Shown piece by piece: positions 1-7,121 of a stretch of DNA of 10,435 nucleotides. This DNA comes from Candidatus Sulfopaludibacter sp. SbA3. Lineage in GTDB: Bacteria > Acidobacteriota > Terriglobia > 20CM-2-55-15. The stretch is taken from the NCBI GenBank assembly GCA_945861845.1, contig CAMAWS010000070.1, forward strand, positions 1 to 10,435. Reading direction: 5' to 3'. Below the pieces are notes generated by a model, which saw only the letters and a program-made list of their open reading frames with translations, ran no database searches and was not told the origin of the DNA. The position numbers and the translations under genes were made by a program. The first letter of the stretch is position 1, and each line of letters begins with the position of its first letter.

Positions 1-1924
1 TTGCTGCATAGAGAGTCAGTCGCGAAGCCGGCGCAATCGCCAATGCAATGACCACACGACTCGGATCCGGGTCCACCAACGGCTTCGCCGTCCAGTTCGC
101 CCCACTGTCGGTGGTGTAGTAAATGCTTCTTCCGGCGACATATGCGGACGTTGTGCTTTCCGGATCGAAGACAAGCGGAGGAAATGGCGCTCTTGGCTCG
201 GCGCCCAGCACGCTGCTCGATGTAAAGCGAACTCCGTCCGTGGAGCGATGGATAAGACCGTTACCCGCTGCCAGGATGGTGCTCCCTCCACCTGCGGCAG
301 TCGCTATGTTCCCGACAGCCCCAGTGCCGGGCACGCCTTCAGAGATGGTTTCGAACGCATCGACCCGGATCCCGGTTCCGGTGGATGAACCATTTTTTGT
401 TCCCGTCATTTCGACGGTCAGCGTGTGTATTCCCAATCTCAATCCAGTAGCCGAGTAGACCTTGACCTGCGCCGTTTCCACCGCACTGTAGGTGTCTACC
501 TTCCCCTTCAGGACTTCATCGACGTACACATTCGCCAGCCCGGACGTTGAATTTGTAAGGCCGATCCATGTCGCGCCAGTTCCGCTGAAAGTGAAAGTCG
601 CGCGCGCTCCTGTGCTTGCCGAGCGCACCATACTGCCGCCACTTGCGGCGGTATTGCTTTCTGCACTCCAGGAACCGGTGAACGTTACTGCGCCCGAGTC
701 CTGTTCGACGGCGGATGTGCCGGGAAACGGGCCGAACAGCCCACCCGGTCCTGCGCCCCAGACACGACCTGAGGAATCGAAATTCACCCCTAGATACCGG
801 CCGACGCGCAACTGGGAGGGCCAGCGCGGCACAGCGCCCTGGACCAGGGCCACGGGTTCCAATCCCTCTTCACCACCAAGGAGCAACATTCCACCGGTGA
901 ATGCTGCAGTATGGAACTTTCGGGTTATGGACGAGATTGTCTGCCAGCTGGATCCCTGGTTTGTGGAAGTCAACAAGGTGGTCCCTGTCACATACAAATT
1001 CCCGGTCGTGGGATCGGTCAAGAGCGCGATGGGTGGAATCGCCTGGCCGATGCCGAATGTCGCCGCCCAGCTGTTGCCCGCATCGGTGCTGCGATAGAAA
1101 TCCATCCTTGATGAGGGTGGCAAACCGGACGAAGAGCGGGAAACGATTACGGATACCGCGCCGGCGCCCCCTGCAACGGTGACCCAATCCGGCGCGGGTT
1201 CTCCTTCCGATCCGCCAGGATTGCGTGGAAGGACCAGGCTGTTCCAGGTGCGGCCGCCATCTGGGGAGCGGAGAAGCGTGCTTTCGGCGGTTCCATTCCG
1301 GCTGCCGGCATAGATGCCGCCCAGGCCATCGAACGCAACGGAGGTCACGGAAGCATCGAGGACCCTGGTCCAGGTGGCGCCCGCATCCGAAGATAGAAAC
1401 AGTCCCTCTGCAGAACTCGCGAAGACTTGTGCGGAGTTCAAGGGATCTATTGCCAGCGCACAGACCGGCTGATTCGTGAAGCGGGCATCAATAGGCCAGG
1501 TTCGTCCGCCATCGACCGAGCGCTTAACTCCCTGCATGGGGCGAGGACTCTGATCGTCCCCCGTCCCGACGTAGAGCACATCGGGAAACCGTGGATCAAG
1601 CGCCAGGGAACAGACTTGAATGGAAGAAGCGGAATCGAGCAGGGGAGCCCATGAATCCCCACCATTCCCGGTCTTCCAAACGCCTCCGCCCGGCGCGGCA
1701 ACATAAACGACCGAATCGTTGCGCGGGTCGACGGCCAAAGCCAGAATGCGGTCCGGAGCTCCAACGGGCGCCACAGGATCCCAGGAAACTCGGGACTGGG
1801 CTGAGGCCTGCTGTGGAAACGCTCCGGCAAGCCAGAAGCACAACCCGGCAAGTAGAATGACGGAATGCCGGCCCGGCCGGCGCCGGCTAGCGAATTGAAG
1901 CGAGCGGAGGGTTACTGGCCGCAC
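1..1924 (-). CDS. Secreted BNR/Asp-box beta-propeller protein with inserted galactose-binding-like domain (C-terminus off window)
   Basis: The frame is open from a GTG at 1924-1922 to base 1, giving 641 visible residues; the C-terminus lies beyond the window. The start is chosen because GGGAGGAG sits 6 bases upstream and no in-frame ATG occurs before the mature domain. Residues 1-42 look like a signal peptide: a basic Arg-rich n-region, a hydrophobic stretch from about 22 to 36, and an ASA|QS cleavage site after residue 42. Asp-box-like motifs (S-x-D-x-G-x-x-W) occur near residues 84-92, 136-143, 178-185, 220-227, 279-286, 320-327, 561-567 (degenerate) and 604-611, often preceded by LALDP and YVG strands. 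This is the pattern of sialidase, sortilin (VPS10) and Ycf48-like propellers. Residues about 406-525 interrupt the propeller with a jelly-roll, galactose-binding-like module (FTFSGTGATWIGL, NVYVDEV, GIHTLTVEMTG). No sialidase active-site arginine triad was recognised, so a binding or surface role is more likely than catalysis. The overlap with the upstream gene suggests co-translation. Substrate unknown. Confidence 0.85.
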   Translation of the reverse strand, partial: MRPVTLRSLQFASRRRPGRHSVILLAGLCFWLAGAFPQQASAQSRVSWDPVAPVGAPDRILALAVDPRNDSVVYVAAPGGGVWKTGNGGDSWAPLLDSASSIQVCSLALDPRFPDVLYVGTGDDQSPRPMQGVKRSVDGGRTWPIDARFTNQPVCALAIDPLNSAQVFASSAEGLFLSSDAGATWTRVLDASVTSVAFDGLGGIYAGSRNGTAESTLLRSPDGGRTWNSLVLPRNPGGSEGEPAPDWVTVAGGAGAVSVIVSRSSSGLPPSSRMDFYRSTDAGNSWAATFGIGQAIPPIALLTDPTTGNLYVTGTTLLTSTNQGSSWQTISSITRKFHTAAFTGGMLLLGGEEGLEPVALVQGAVPRWPSQLRVGRYLGVNFDSSGRVWGAGPGGLFGPFPGTSAVEQDSGAVTFTGSWSAESNTAASGGSMVRSASTGARATFTFSGTGATWIGLTNSTSGLANVYVDEVLKGKVDTYSAVETAQVKVYSATGLRLGIHTLTVEMTGTKNGSSTGTGIRVDAFETISEGVPGTGAVGNIATAAGGGSTILAAGNGLIHRSTDGVRFTSSSVLGAEPRAPFPPLVFDPESTTSAYVAGRSIYYTTDSGANWTAKPLVDPDPSRVVIALAIAPASRLTLYAA

Positions 1925-4900
1925 TGGATACTCCTCCCGCAGTGACTCCGACTGGCAGGTCATTCCCCTGGATCCGGCTGCCTGGGACGTAAATTTGGAT
2001 TTCATAAATGCCGGGATACCCGGGCAGTAATCCGGACCACAACACGACATACGGGTGGCCGCCGATCATGACTGACACAGTCTCGGTAGCGACCGAGTAT
2101 GGGTCCACGGATCCCGCCTGCCCTGCCGGCACCGGGGGACTGACCGGGCCCAGGCCCGTTGCATATAGGAGCAGGACTTCATCGCGATCGGCAGGATACT
2201 CGGGTGTTACCAATGCCGCATCGCTGGCATGAAAAAGGGCTCGTTGCTGTCCGTCTGCAACGACCGAGAACACGCCCGGCCCCGTCGCGCTTACCGGGAT
2301 GGCGACGCCCACGCTGGACTGTCCAAGTCGGGTCGATCGCACTGTCAGTGTTACGCGGCCAGTTGCCAGGTCGGGAGGCAACTGGGCGTCGATCTGCGTC
2401 GGCGAAGTGCTGATGAGGGGAATCGCTACCTCATTTGCCGTGACGCAAACACCCCCCAGGTTCCGCGGTAACGGAGTCGCGCCTGCAACGGCGGAATCCG
2501 CCAGATTAGAGCCAAAAATTGAGATACGGGAACCAGCAGAGACCGGTCCGGTAAGGCTAGCACTGTTCACCACCCCGTTGGCCTGGAAGGAAGGCGCGCG
2601 GCCGGCTGCCGAGGTAAGCGACACGATACTCAAACCGGAATACGTCAGCAGGTACGCATTGTTTCGGTTGTCGAACGCCAAACCTCGGGGCAGAAGTTGA
2701 GTCTGGTTGTTGGCGCCAAGTTCCAGCGCTGTTGCGCGTGGCGGCCACTGCCGTGTACCGGTGGCTGTCGCGACCAGCGCGGGGCTGATGTCCATCACCG
2801 GCTCCGGCAAGAAGACTTGAAACTCCAGCTGGAGGGTCGACGTGTTGTATCGCTGCAGGCTTTGCGGGTTTTGGGCAGTGCCCGCCTGGATTCGAATGGC
2901 AGTGTTGCCGACGGCGACTACCCCGAATGCGAGCCCTGCCTGCGCTTGTGCCCCGGGCACTCCGACGACTCCCGGCGGCGTCGCAGGTCCAATTGTTCCC
3001 CGCAAGCCCAGCCCCGAACTAAAGACCAAATTGTCCACGACATAGAATGAGCCATCGGACGCGGCAGACATCGTGCCCCGCAATGCAGGCACGGCGAACG
3101 TCCGTGTCACCGAGAACGTGTCCGCGACCGGGTCGTAGAGACGCAGGCTCCCGTTTCCTTCGCTGACCATAATTGCGCTGCCGTCCGCCGGGGCGAGCAA
3201 CTGATTGCGGCCTTGTATCACGTTTGGAGTGCCGATTCCGAGGTTCAGGAGCGGAAAGGCGCTGCGCGTAAGCAGGCTCAACTGCCACATCAAGCCGTTT
3301 CCAATCGCAGCGCCAGGACCGCCAGGCAATCCCCCTGGCCCCACGGGTGCTGCTGCCGGCAGCGGCACCGCCGAGAACAAGACCGCGTTCGACGAAGCAG
3401 CGACCGAACGGGGGAACAGCGGCGTGGCGTTAAGCGGCACGGGCCCCATTGCGATCTGATCGACCTCCTGCATCGCGTCCAGGTCTACCACAGAAAGGTT
3501 TTCTGCTCCGGAGTTTGCCACCACAAGCGTAGAGGCATTGACCATGGCCAAAGATCGAGGACGGTTCCCCACGCGTATGGGCGGCAGGAACGTCTGGCTC
3601 GTCAAAGAAAAGACCTCGATCTGGTCCTGTGTGTAGTTGGCGATGTACAACCGCTGCCGGGGAACGTCCATCTGTAGATCCACGCCTACGCCTGTCATCG
3701 GGACGATCATGCCGCGGTCGGCTACGTCGCGGAAGTTCAGATTCACAAGGATAGGCGGCTCGATATTCACCGCCTCCGGGGATACAAGCACCACGACGTA
3801 CTGCCGCGTGCCGCGCGTCGTCACGCTGCGTGGATCGAAACTGATGCTCAGCGTCGATGGGACCACGCCTGACCCCCTGTTCAAAATGACCGGGGCATTC
3901 TGAATATTCATTGTGGCCGCAAAGGTCATTCGGCCGCCGCCTGCGTTGCGGACCTGCACGGTGGCCGTCGCCACCAGCCGATTGCACATGTCCACAGAAA
4001 GAACCACGTTGGTGGCGCTTACGTCCAGGATGGGAAGGCTGCTCAGTTGCCCAATTGGAATTACCAGCAATCCGGAGGTCGAATTGGCAAAAAGGTATTG
4101 CCCATCGGAGGAAGAAATAATCTTGGACGTGATCGGTTCCGGCAATCGAAGGCCAAGCTGGGGGGTGAGGCTGGAAGACCGCATAACTTGCAGTACGGCC
4201 TGCGTCTGCACCCCCGGCGCCTGCCCAGGAATGGCGCCGGGAATTACTGCTCCGCCCGGGTTTTGAGGATTGTTCGTGTTGAGCGGGTTTATGGCGGACT
4301 GAGTAGAGAAGGTGGCATAGACGGCATTGCCATCCACGGAAAACGCGCTCCCCCCGGTTAGTGTGGGAGCCACAGTGCCAGCGCGCCCAAGGATCGTTAA
4401 AGTCTGCGTGTCAAACAGGAACGGGCCGGCCATGAATCGAGAACCGTCCGTTGACGCCGAGAGAATGGCGCGCAGTCCCGTGACGTTCCTGCTCCGCAGG
4501 ACCGTGCCGGATGCAACCTCATAGACGAAGAGGCGATTTGTTGAAAGTCCGATGATCAGGTTACCCGAGGCCGTCGCCACCAGCCCTGCCAGGAACCCTG
4601 CTGGTGTGGGGCTAGCAGGAATTGCCGGAAGGCCCGCCGCAGGCGTGGCGGGTGGCGAGATCGGCACCGGCAGAAATTGACCCGTGACTGGATCAAGGCG
4701 CAGCAGGCCGGCGGTGCCTAAAATGACTATCTTGCCGTCGCTTCCGACGGCAATCGAATCCGGGCGGGAACCCACAAAATAGTCGGTCACGCGTTCCCGG
4801 GAGATCAGATTGATGACACTGATCGTGAGGGAGCCGATATTGGCCGAGTACAAGGCGTTACCATCGGGGCTGAGCGCCAGGCTCGCAGGTTGAAGTCCGG

Positions 4901-5156
4901 TGAGAATGCTTCCGATCAGCCGGCCTCCATCCACCGAATAGATCTCCACTTGATTCCGGAGAGGGTTGGCGAGGTATACGAGGTTGCGCTGACCGTCATA
5001 GACGAGGTCCGCTGCCTGGCCCACAATGGGAACAACCGTCCCGATATTCGCGGCGGAAACGGTTGCGGTAGAGAACAAGAATACCGCGCCAAGAAGAAAC
5101 AAATACGGCATCCCGGCTCGGCAGTTTCGCCAGCCGGAGAAGAATCCGCTGAACAT
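1887..5156 (-). CDS. Secreted double YVTN/WD40-like beta-propeller protein with TIGR03437 C-terminal domain
   Basis: The protein is 1089 residues from the ATG at 5156, which has GGGGG about 8 bases upstream and gives a normal signal peptide (hydrophobic about 17-32, cleavage near VSA|AN at 35). The frame stays open upstream to a TTG at 5258 and an ATG at 5240, but those starts would make an unusually long n-region. Residues about 38-370 form YVTN-like repeats (LVYLANPL, LALSPDGNALYSAN, SIAVGSDG). About 377-476 is an Ig-like beta segment. About 477-846 is a second propeller whose opening strands mirror the first. About 852-1078 matches the TIGR03437 domain: VNSASLTGPVSAGS, ISIFGSNLA, LGGVCVT, SPTQIDAQLP, LYATGLGPVSPPVPAGQAG and a closing YEIQIYVP. 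That domain is known mainly from Solibacter and relatives as the C-terminus of large secreted proteins; its function is unknown. The stop codon overlaps the next gene's start by 38 bases. The protein is probably an exported surface or matrix protein; no ligand can be assigned. Confidence 0.9.
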   Translation of the reverse strand: MFSGFFSGWRNCRAGMPYLFLLGAVFLFSTATVSAANIGTVVPIVGQAADLVYDGQRNLVYLANPLRNQVEIYSVDGGRLIGSILTGLQPASLALSPDGNALYSANIGSLTISVINLISRERVTDYFVGSRPDSIAVGSDGKIVILGTAGLLRLDPVTGQFLPVPISPPATPAAGLPAIPASPTPAGFLAGLVATASGNLIIGLSTNRLFVYEVASGTVLRSRNVTGLRAILSASTDGSRFMAGPFLFDTQTLTILGRAGTVAPTLTGGSAFSVDGNAVYATFSTQSAINPLNTNNPQNPGGAVIPGAIPGQAPGVQTQAVLQVMRSSSLTPQLGLRLPEPITSKIISSSDGQYLFANSTSGLLVIPIGQLSSLPILDVSATNVVLSVDMCNRLVATATVQVRNAGGGRMTFAATMNIQNAPVILNRGSGVVPSTLSISFDPRSVTTRGTRQYVVVLVSPEAVNIEPPILVNLNFRDVADRGMIVPMTGVGVDLQMDVPRQRLYIANYTQDQIEVFSLTSQTFLPPIRVGNRPRSLAMVNASTLVVANSGAENLSVVDLDAMQEVDQIAMGPVPLNATPLFPRSVAASSNAVLFSAVPLPAAAPVGPGGLPGGPGAAIGNGLMWQLSLLTRSAFPLLNLGIGTPNVIQGRNQLLAPADGSAIMVSEGNGSLRLYDPVADTFSVTRTFAVPALRGTMSAASDGSFYVVDNLVFSSGLGLRGTIGPATPPGVVGVPGAQAQAGLAFGVVAVGNTAIRIQAGTAQNPQSLQRYNTSTLQLEFQVFLPEPVMDISPALVATATGTRQWPPRATALELGANNQTQLLPRGLAFDNRNNAYLLTYSGLSIVSLTSAAGRAPSFQANGVVNSASLTGPVSAGSRISIFGSNLADSAVAGATPLPRNLGGVCVTANEVAIPLISTSPTQIDAQLPPDLATGRVTLTVRSTRLGQSSVGVAIPVSATGPGVFSVVADGQQRALFHASDAALVTPEYPADRDEVLLLYATGLGPVSPPVPAGQAGSVDPYSVATETVSVMIGGHPYVVLWSGLLPGYPGIYEIQIYVPGSRIQGNDLPVGVTAGGVSSAASNPPLASIR
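1925..1938 (-). promoter_or_regulatory. Shine-Dalgarno for the GTG-initiated BNR gene, inside the upstream coding sequence
   Basis: On the minus strand GGGAGGAG lies six bases before GTG at 1924. It falls inside the last codons of the TIGR03437-domain gene (reading GGVSS there). It decides the start of the downstream gene, which has no usable ATG, and implies translational coupling across a 38-base overlap. Confidence 0.65.
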
Positions 5157-5288
5157 TCGTAAGCCCCCAATATCACCAATTCGCGGCGGCGCGCACACTG
5201 CATGTGCAGCCGGAGATCTCGTGTTGGGTTTATACGCCATGATCCACGGCGCCTGCAAGTTATGGCGCCGCGTTTTACATCTTTTTAC

Positions 5289-5299
5289 GTTAAGTTAAC
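5289..5299. promoter_or_regulatory. Candidate operator palindrome GTTAAGTTAAC
   Basis: This is a perfect inverted repeat with 5-base arms around a central G. It overlaps the candidate -35 element of the rightward operon and lies upstream of the leftward gene, so a bound regulator could affect both. Short AT-rich palindromes also arise by chance, and no regulator can be named. Confidence 0.22.
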
Positions 5300-5318
5300 T
5301 CAAGTTTAGGTATAAGAT
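5290..5318 (+). promoter_or_regulatory. Candidate promoter of the Tad pilus operon
   Basis: A -10-like TAAGAT at 5313-5318, within TATAAGAT, is preceded at a 17-base spacing by a poor -35-like TTAAGT at 5290-5295. It lies about 40 bases upstream of the first operon ATG at 5355, in the most AT-rich stretch of the region. The -35 overlaps the GTTAAGTTAAC palindrome, so an operator there could control the operon. Assigned by eye only; the -35 match is weak. Confidence 0.35.
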
Positions 5319-5354
5319 CCGCGATTACCTGACAAGGGGTATTCCGGATAAAAA

Positions 5355-5729
5355 ATGGACGCGCCAGGACTGTTCGTGGTTCACAATCGAACTCGGGGAG
5401 GCACCCTTGCAGCAAATGTGCAATTGGCGGACACGCCCCGGTCCCGCCGGATCGGTTTGCTGAAACATAAGACTTTGGAACCTGGTGAGGGATTGTGGAT
5501 ATACCCCACTCAAGCGATACATACTTTCGGCATGAAATTTCCAATTGATGTGGCTTTCCTGGATGGCGGCCTGCGCGTCAAGCGGGTTTACCACCGGCTC
5601 GTACCTTACCGTTTAACGTCCCTTGTCTGGGGCGCGAGGAGCGCTTTGGAACTGGCTTCCGGATCCCTGGCCAGCACGGGAACAATGGTAGGTGACGAAC
5701 TTCAATTTTCGCTTCGGAGTTCTGAATGA
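5355..5729 (+). CDS. DUF192 family protein
   Basis: The 124-residue product matches the DUF192 (PF02643) pattern along its full length: R-x-x-GLL at about 32-36, a L-x-x-GEGLWI strand at 41-49, the family signature IHTFGMKFPIDVAFLD at 55-70, ALELASG at 97-103 and a GDEL strand near the end. DUF192 proteins are small beta-rich proteins of unknown function. Many are exported, but this one has no signal peptide and so is probably cytoplasmic unless the start is misread. The ATG is preceded by AAGGGG, 15 bases away, and by CCGGA closer in, so initiation may be modest. It is the first gene of the rightward operon, and its stop overlaps the next ATG by four bases (ATGA). DUF192 genes are often found near Tad/Flp loci, so a supporting role in pilus biogenesis is plausible but unproven. 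Confidence 0.93.
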   Translation: MDAPGLFVVHNRTRGGTLAANVQLADTPRSRRIGLLKHKTLEPGEGLWIYPTQAIHTFGMKFPIDVAFLDGGLRVKRVYHRLVPYRLTSLVWGARSALELASGSLASTGTMVGDELQFSLRSSE

Positions 5730-6892
5730 TCATCCGATGGAGCGCCCAGCGGGCGACAGCGGCATTACGGGCCACATTGGCCCTCCTGACCCTCCTGACC
5801 CTCCTGACCCTCCTGACGACGGCGACCGGTTGCGTGCGCCACTCCGCCGTCAGCCAGGACTTCGGTCTGCAGGGGGAAGGAGTTACGCAGCGGGCACTTC
5901 AGGGATCGTCCTCCGCATCAGCCGAAAACAGCCGACAGGCAGGGGAATGGTCGGATGAATTGTTGCGTGCGATGTTCCAGAAGCAGACTGTGGGAGCATT
6001 CGATCCGCTCACGGATGACCGCCGCGTCCAGTTGCTCCAGGGCCGGCTGAAGCTCAATCCGAGCGATGTGGCCATCCGTATGGAGCTCGCCGGAGTCTAC
6101 GAAGATTATCGCCTGTGCAGCGACGGATTCGAGCAATACGCGGAGGTCCTGAGCCTGGCTCCTTCCGCTGCTGCCGATTGGGCCGTTGGTGAGCAGGCCG
6201 TGGCCGGGTTGGGGCGTTGCGCGCGGGCAACGAGGCGCGGGGGTGAGGCCATTCCGCTAATGGAGGCGTTTCTCAAGCAGCGGCCTTCGGCGGGTTCATT
6301 TAATGAACTGGGACTGCTGTATGACGCCGTGGGGGACCTGGTAGGCGGAGAGAGCGCACTTCGAGAAGCTGTGGCAAGGGATGCGGAGTCCGATCAACTG
6401 CGCAACAATCTGGGTTATAACTTACTGCTCCAGAACAAAGCGGAGGCTGCGGAAGCTGAATTCCGCAGGGCGCTGGATTTGAATCCGAAAGGCGCAACCA
6501 CCCGCAATAACCTTGGAGTTGCACTGGTGCGCCGCGGAGACCCGCGGGGTGCGCTCGAACAATTCCAGATGACGTCTGACGCTGCGACCGCTCACAATAA
6601 TGTTGCGGTTGTCCTCCTGGAAATGGGCCAGTACGAAGAAAGCCGTGGGGAACTGGTTAAGGCCCTTGCCATCCGACGCAATTTCGCTCCGGCGCTGGCT
6701 AATTTCAAGCTGGTGCAGGCACGTATTCGCGAGCGGGCGGAACTGCCGAAAGCGGGATCCGTTCCAGTGACACCGGCGCCGTCGGCGCTGGTTGCACTGA
6801 AAGCAACGGCATCTCCTGCTCCGTCCGATCTTTCCCCGAATCAACAAGAAGGCCAACAAAAGGGGGCCGAGTCACTAGAACCTAAGGATTGA
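5726..6892 (+). CDS. TPR-repeat lipoprotein, TadD-like
   Basis: The product has 388 residues. Residues 1-36 look like a lipoprotein signal peptide: basic residues at 4, 9 and 15, then four LLT triplets at 20-31 and a lipobox-like ATGC ending at Cys36. The -3 position is Ala rather than the usual Leu, so lipidation is likely but not certain. Tetratricopeptide-type helical repeats follow, clearest at about 111-145, 188-221, 223-256 and 288-321 (FNELGLLYDAVGD, NNLGYNLLLQNKAEAAEAEF, ALDLNP, HNNVAVVLLEMGQYEES). Residues 337-388 are a Pro/Ala/Ser/Gln-rich, probably disordered tail. TadD of Tad pili is a TPR lipoprotein thought to help secretin assembly; this protein is longer than typical TadD and lies upstream of the pilin rather than at the end of the locus, so the equivalence is inferred. 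It starts within the stop of the DUF192 gene and ends two bases before the pilin ATG. Confidence 0.88.
   Translation: MIIRWSAQRATAALRATLALLTLLTLLTLLTTATGCVRHSAVSQDFGLQGEGVTQRALQGSSSASAENSRQAGEWSDELLRAMFQKQTVGAFDPLTDDRRVQLLQGRLKLNPSDVAIRMELAGVYEDYRLCSDGFEQYAEVLSLAPSAAADWAVGEQAVAGLGRCARATRRGGEAIPLMEAFLKQRPSAGSFNELGLLYDAVGDLVGGESALREAVARDAESDQLRNNLGYNLLLQNKAEAAEAEFRRALDLNPKGATTRNNLGVALVRRGDPRGALEQFQMTSDAATAHNNVAVVLLEMGQYEESRGELVKALAIRRNFAPALANFKLVQARIRERAELPKAGSVPVTPAPSALVALKATASPAPSDLSPNQQEGQQKGAESLEPKD
5782..5817 (+). repeat. Perfect tandem repeat, 4 x 9 bp (CCTCCTGAC)
   Basis: Four identical nine-base units run head to tail inside the signal-peptide region of the TPR lipoprotein gene. In frame they encode Leu-Leu-Thr four times, forming the hydrophobic core just before the lipobox. 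Because the unit is a multiple of three, gain or loss of copies would change the length of the membrane segment without a frameshift. Confidence 0.95.
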
Positions 6893-6894
6893 CG

Positions 6895-7068
6895 ATGAAA
6901 ACATTTTGGATGCGTTTTTGGAACGAGACTGAAGGCCAGGACCTGGTCGAATATGCGCTGATCGTTGCGGCAATCGCCCTGGGAATGATCGCTGCCGTTC
7001 GCGGAGTTGTGACCGCACTCAACAGCCTCTACGAAAGCATTACGGCTGCGCTGGCTCTCACCAGCTAA
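6895..7068 (+). CDS. flp: Flp-type class IVb pilin
   Basis: The product is a 57-residue prepilin that would polymerise into the Tad/Flp pilus. The Flp processing site is clear: EG14|QDLVEYALIV, with cleavage expected after Gly14, Glu at mature +5 and Tyr at +6, the Glu-Tyr pair that defines Flp pilins. The hydrophobic alpha-helix runs from about Ala21 to Val39, followed by a short tail ending LALTS. The leader is MKTFWMRFWNETEG, with two Trp and basic residues. AAGGA lies six bases before the ATG. It begins two bases after the TPR lipoprotein gene and is followed by the largest gap in the operon (53 bases), which would allow separate control of pilin level. The matching peptidase, CpaA, is encoded at 8669. 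Confidence 0.95.
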   Translation: MKTFWMRFWNETEGQDLVEYALIVAAIALGMIAAVRGVVTALNSLYESITAALALTS

Positions 7069-7121
7069 CCTGCTTTTGCCCGCCGAGTCTTTTCGTCCTT
7101 GGTAACAGTGCTGGAAAGAAT

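Larger units (their letters stand above)
5157..5354. other. Divergent intergenic region with short palindromes
   Basis: These 198 bases separate the leftward propeller unit from the rightward pilus operon and should hold promoters for both. Visible structure: CTGCA-TG-TGCAG at 5198-5209; two copies of the self-complementary GGCGCC at 5248-5253 and 5264-5269, which could pair as a hairpin around a 10-base loop; and the 11-base palindrome GTTAAGTTAAC at 5289-5299. The segment from about 5270 to 5355 is clearly AT-richer than the rest of the window, as expected for a promoter. No RNA gene or riboswitch was recognised. The leftward frame stays open across much of the left part, so a longer N-terminus of that gene cannot be excluded. 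Confidence 0.5.

Noticed and set aside
492..1097. 201-codon open frame on the plus strand
   Set aside because: It is antisense to the BNR-repeat gene, whose Asp-box motifs are clear in the opposite frame; the product is low-complexity Pro/Val-rich with no domain.
1447..1851. 134-codon ATG frame on the minus strand over the start of the BNR gene
   Set aside because: It is a different frame of the same strand; the GTG-initiated frame has the signal peptide and repeats, while this one shows neither.
1862..1886. GC-rich palindromic stretch with repeated GCCGGC near the end of the TIGR03437 gene, considered as a terminator
   Set aside because: It encodes the Arg-rich n-region of the next gene's signal peptide, has no following T-run on the minus strand, and termination here would cut the coupled downstream gene.
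3430..3987. 185-codon minus-strand frame inside the double-propeller gene
   Set aside because: It is out of frame with the 1089-residue gene, Arg/Gly-rich and without domain signal, so it is a shadow.
5157..5258. N-terminal extension of the double-propeller gene to TTG 5258 or ATG 5240
   Set aside because: It would put 28 to 34 extra residues before the signal peptide and lacks a good ribosome binding site; the ATG at 5156 has one. Kept as an alternative only.
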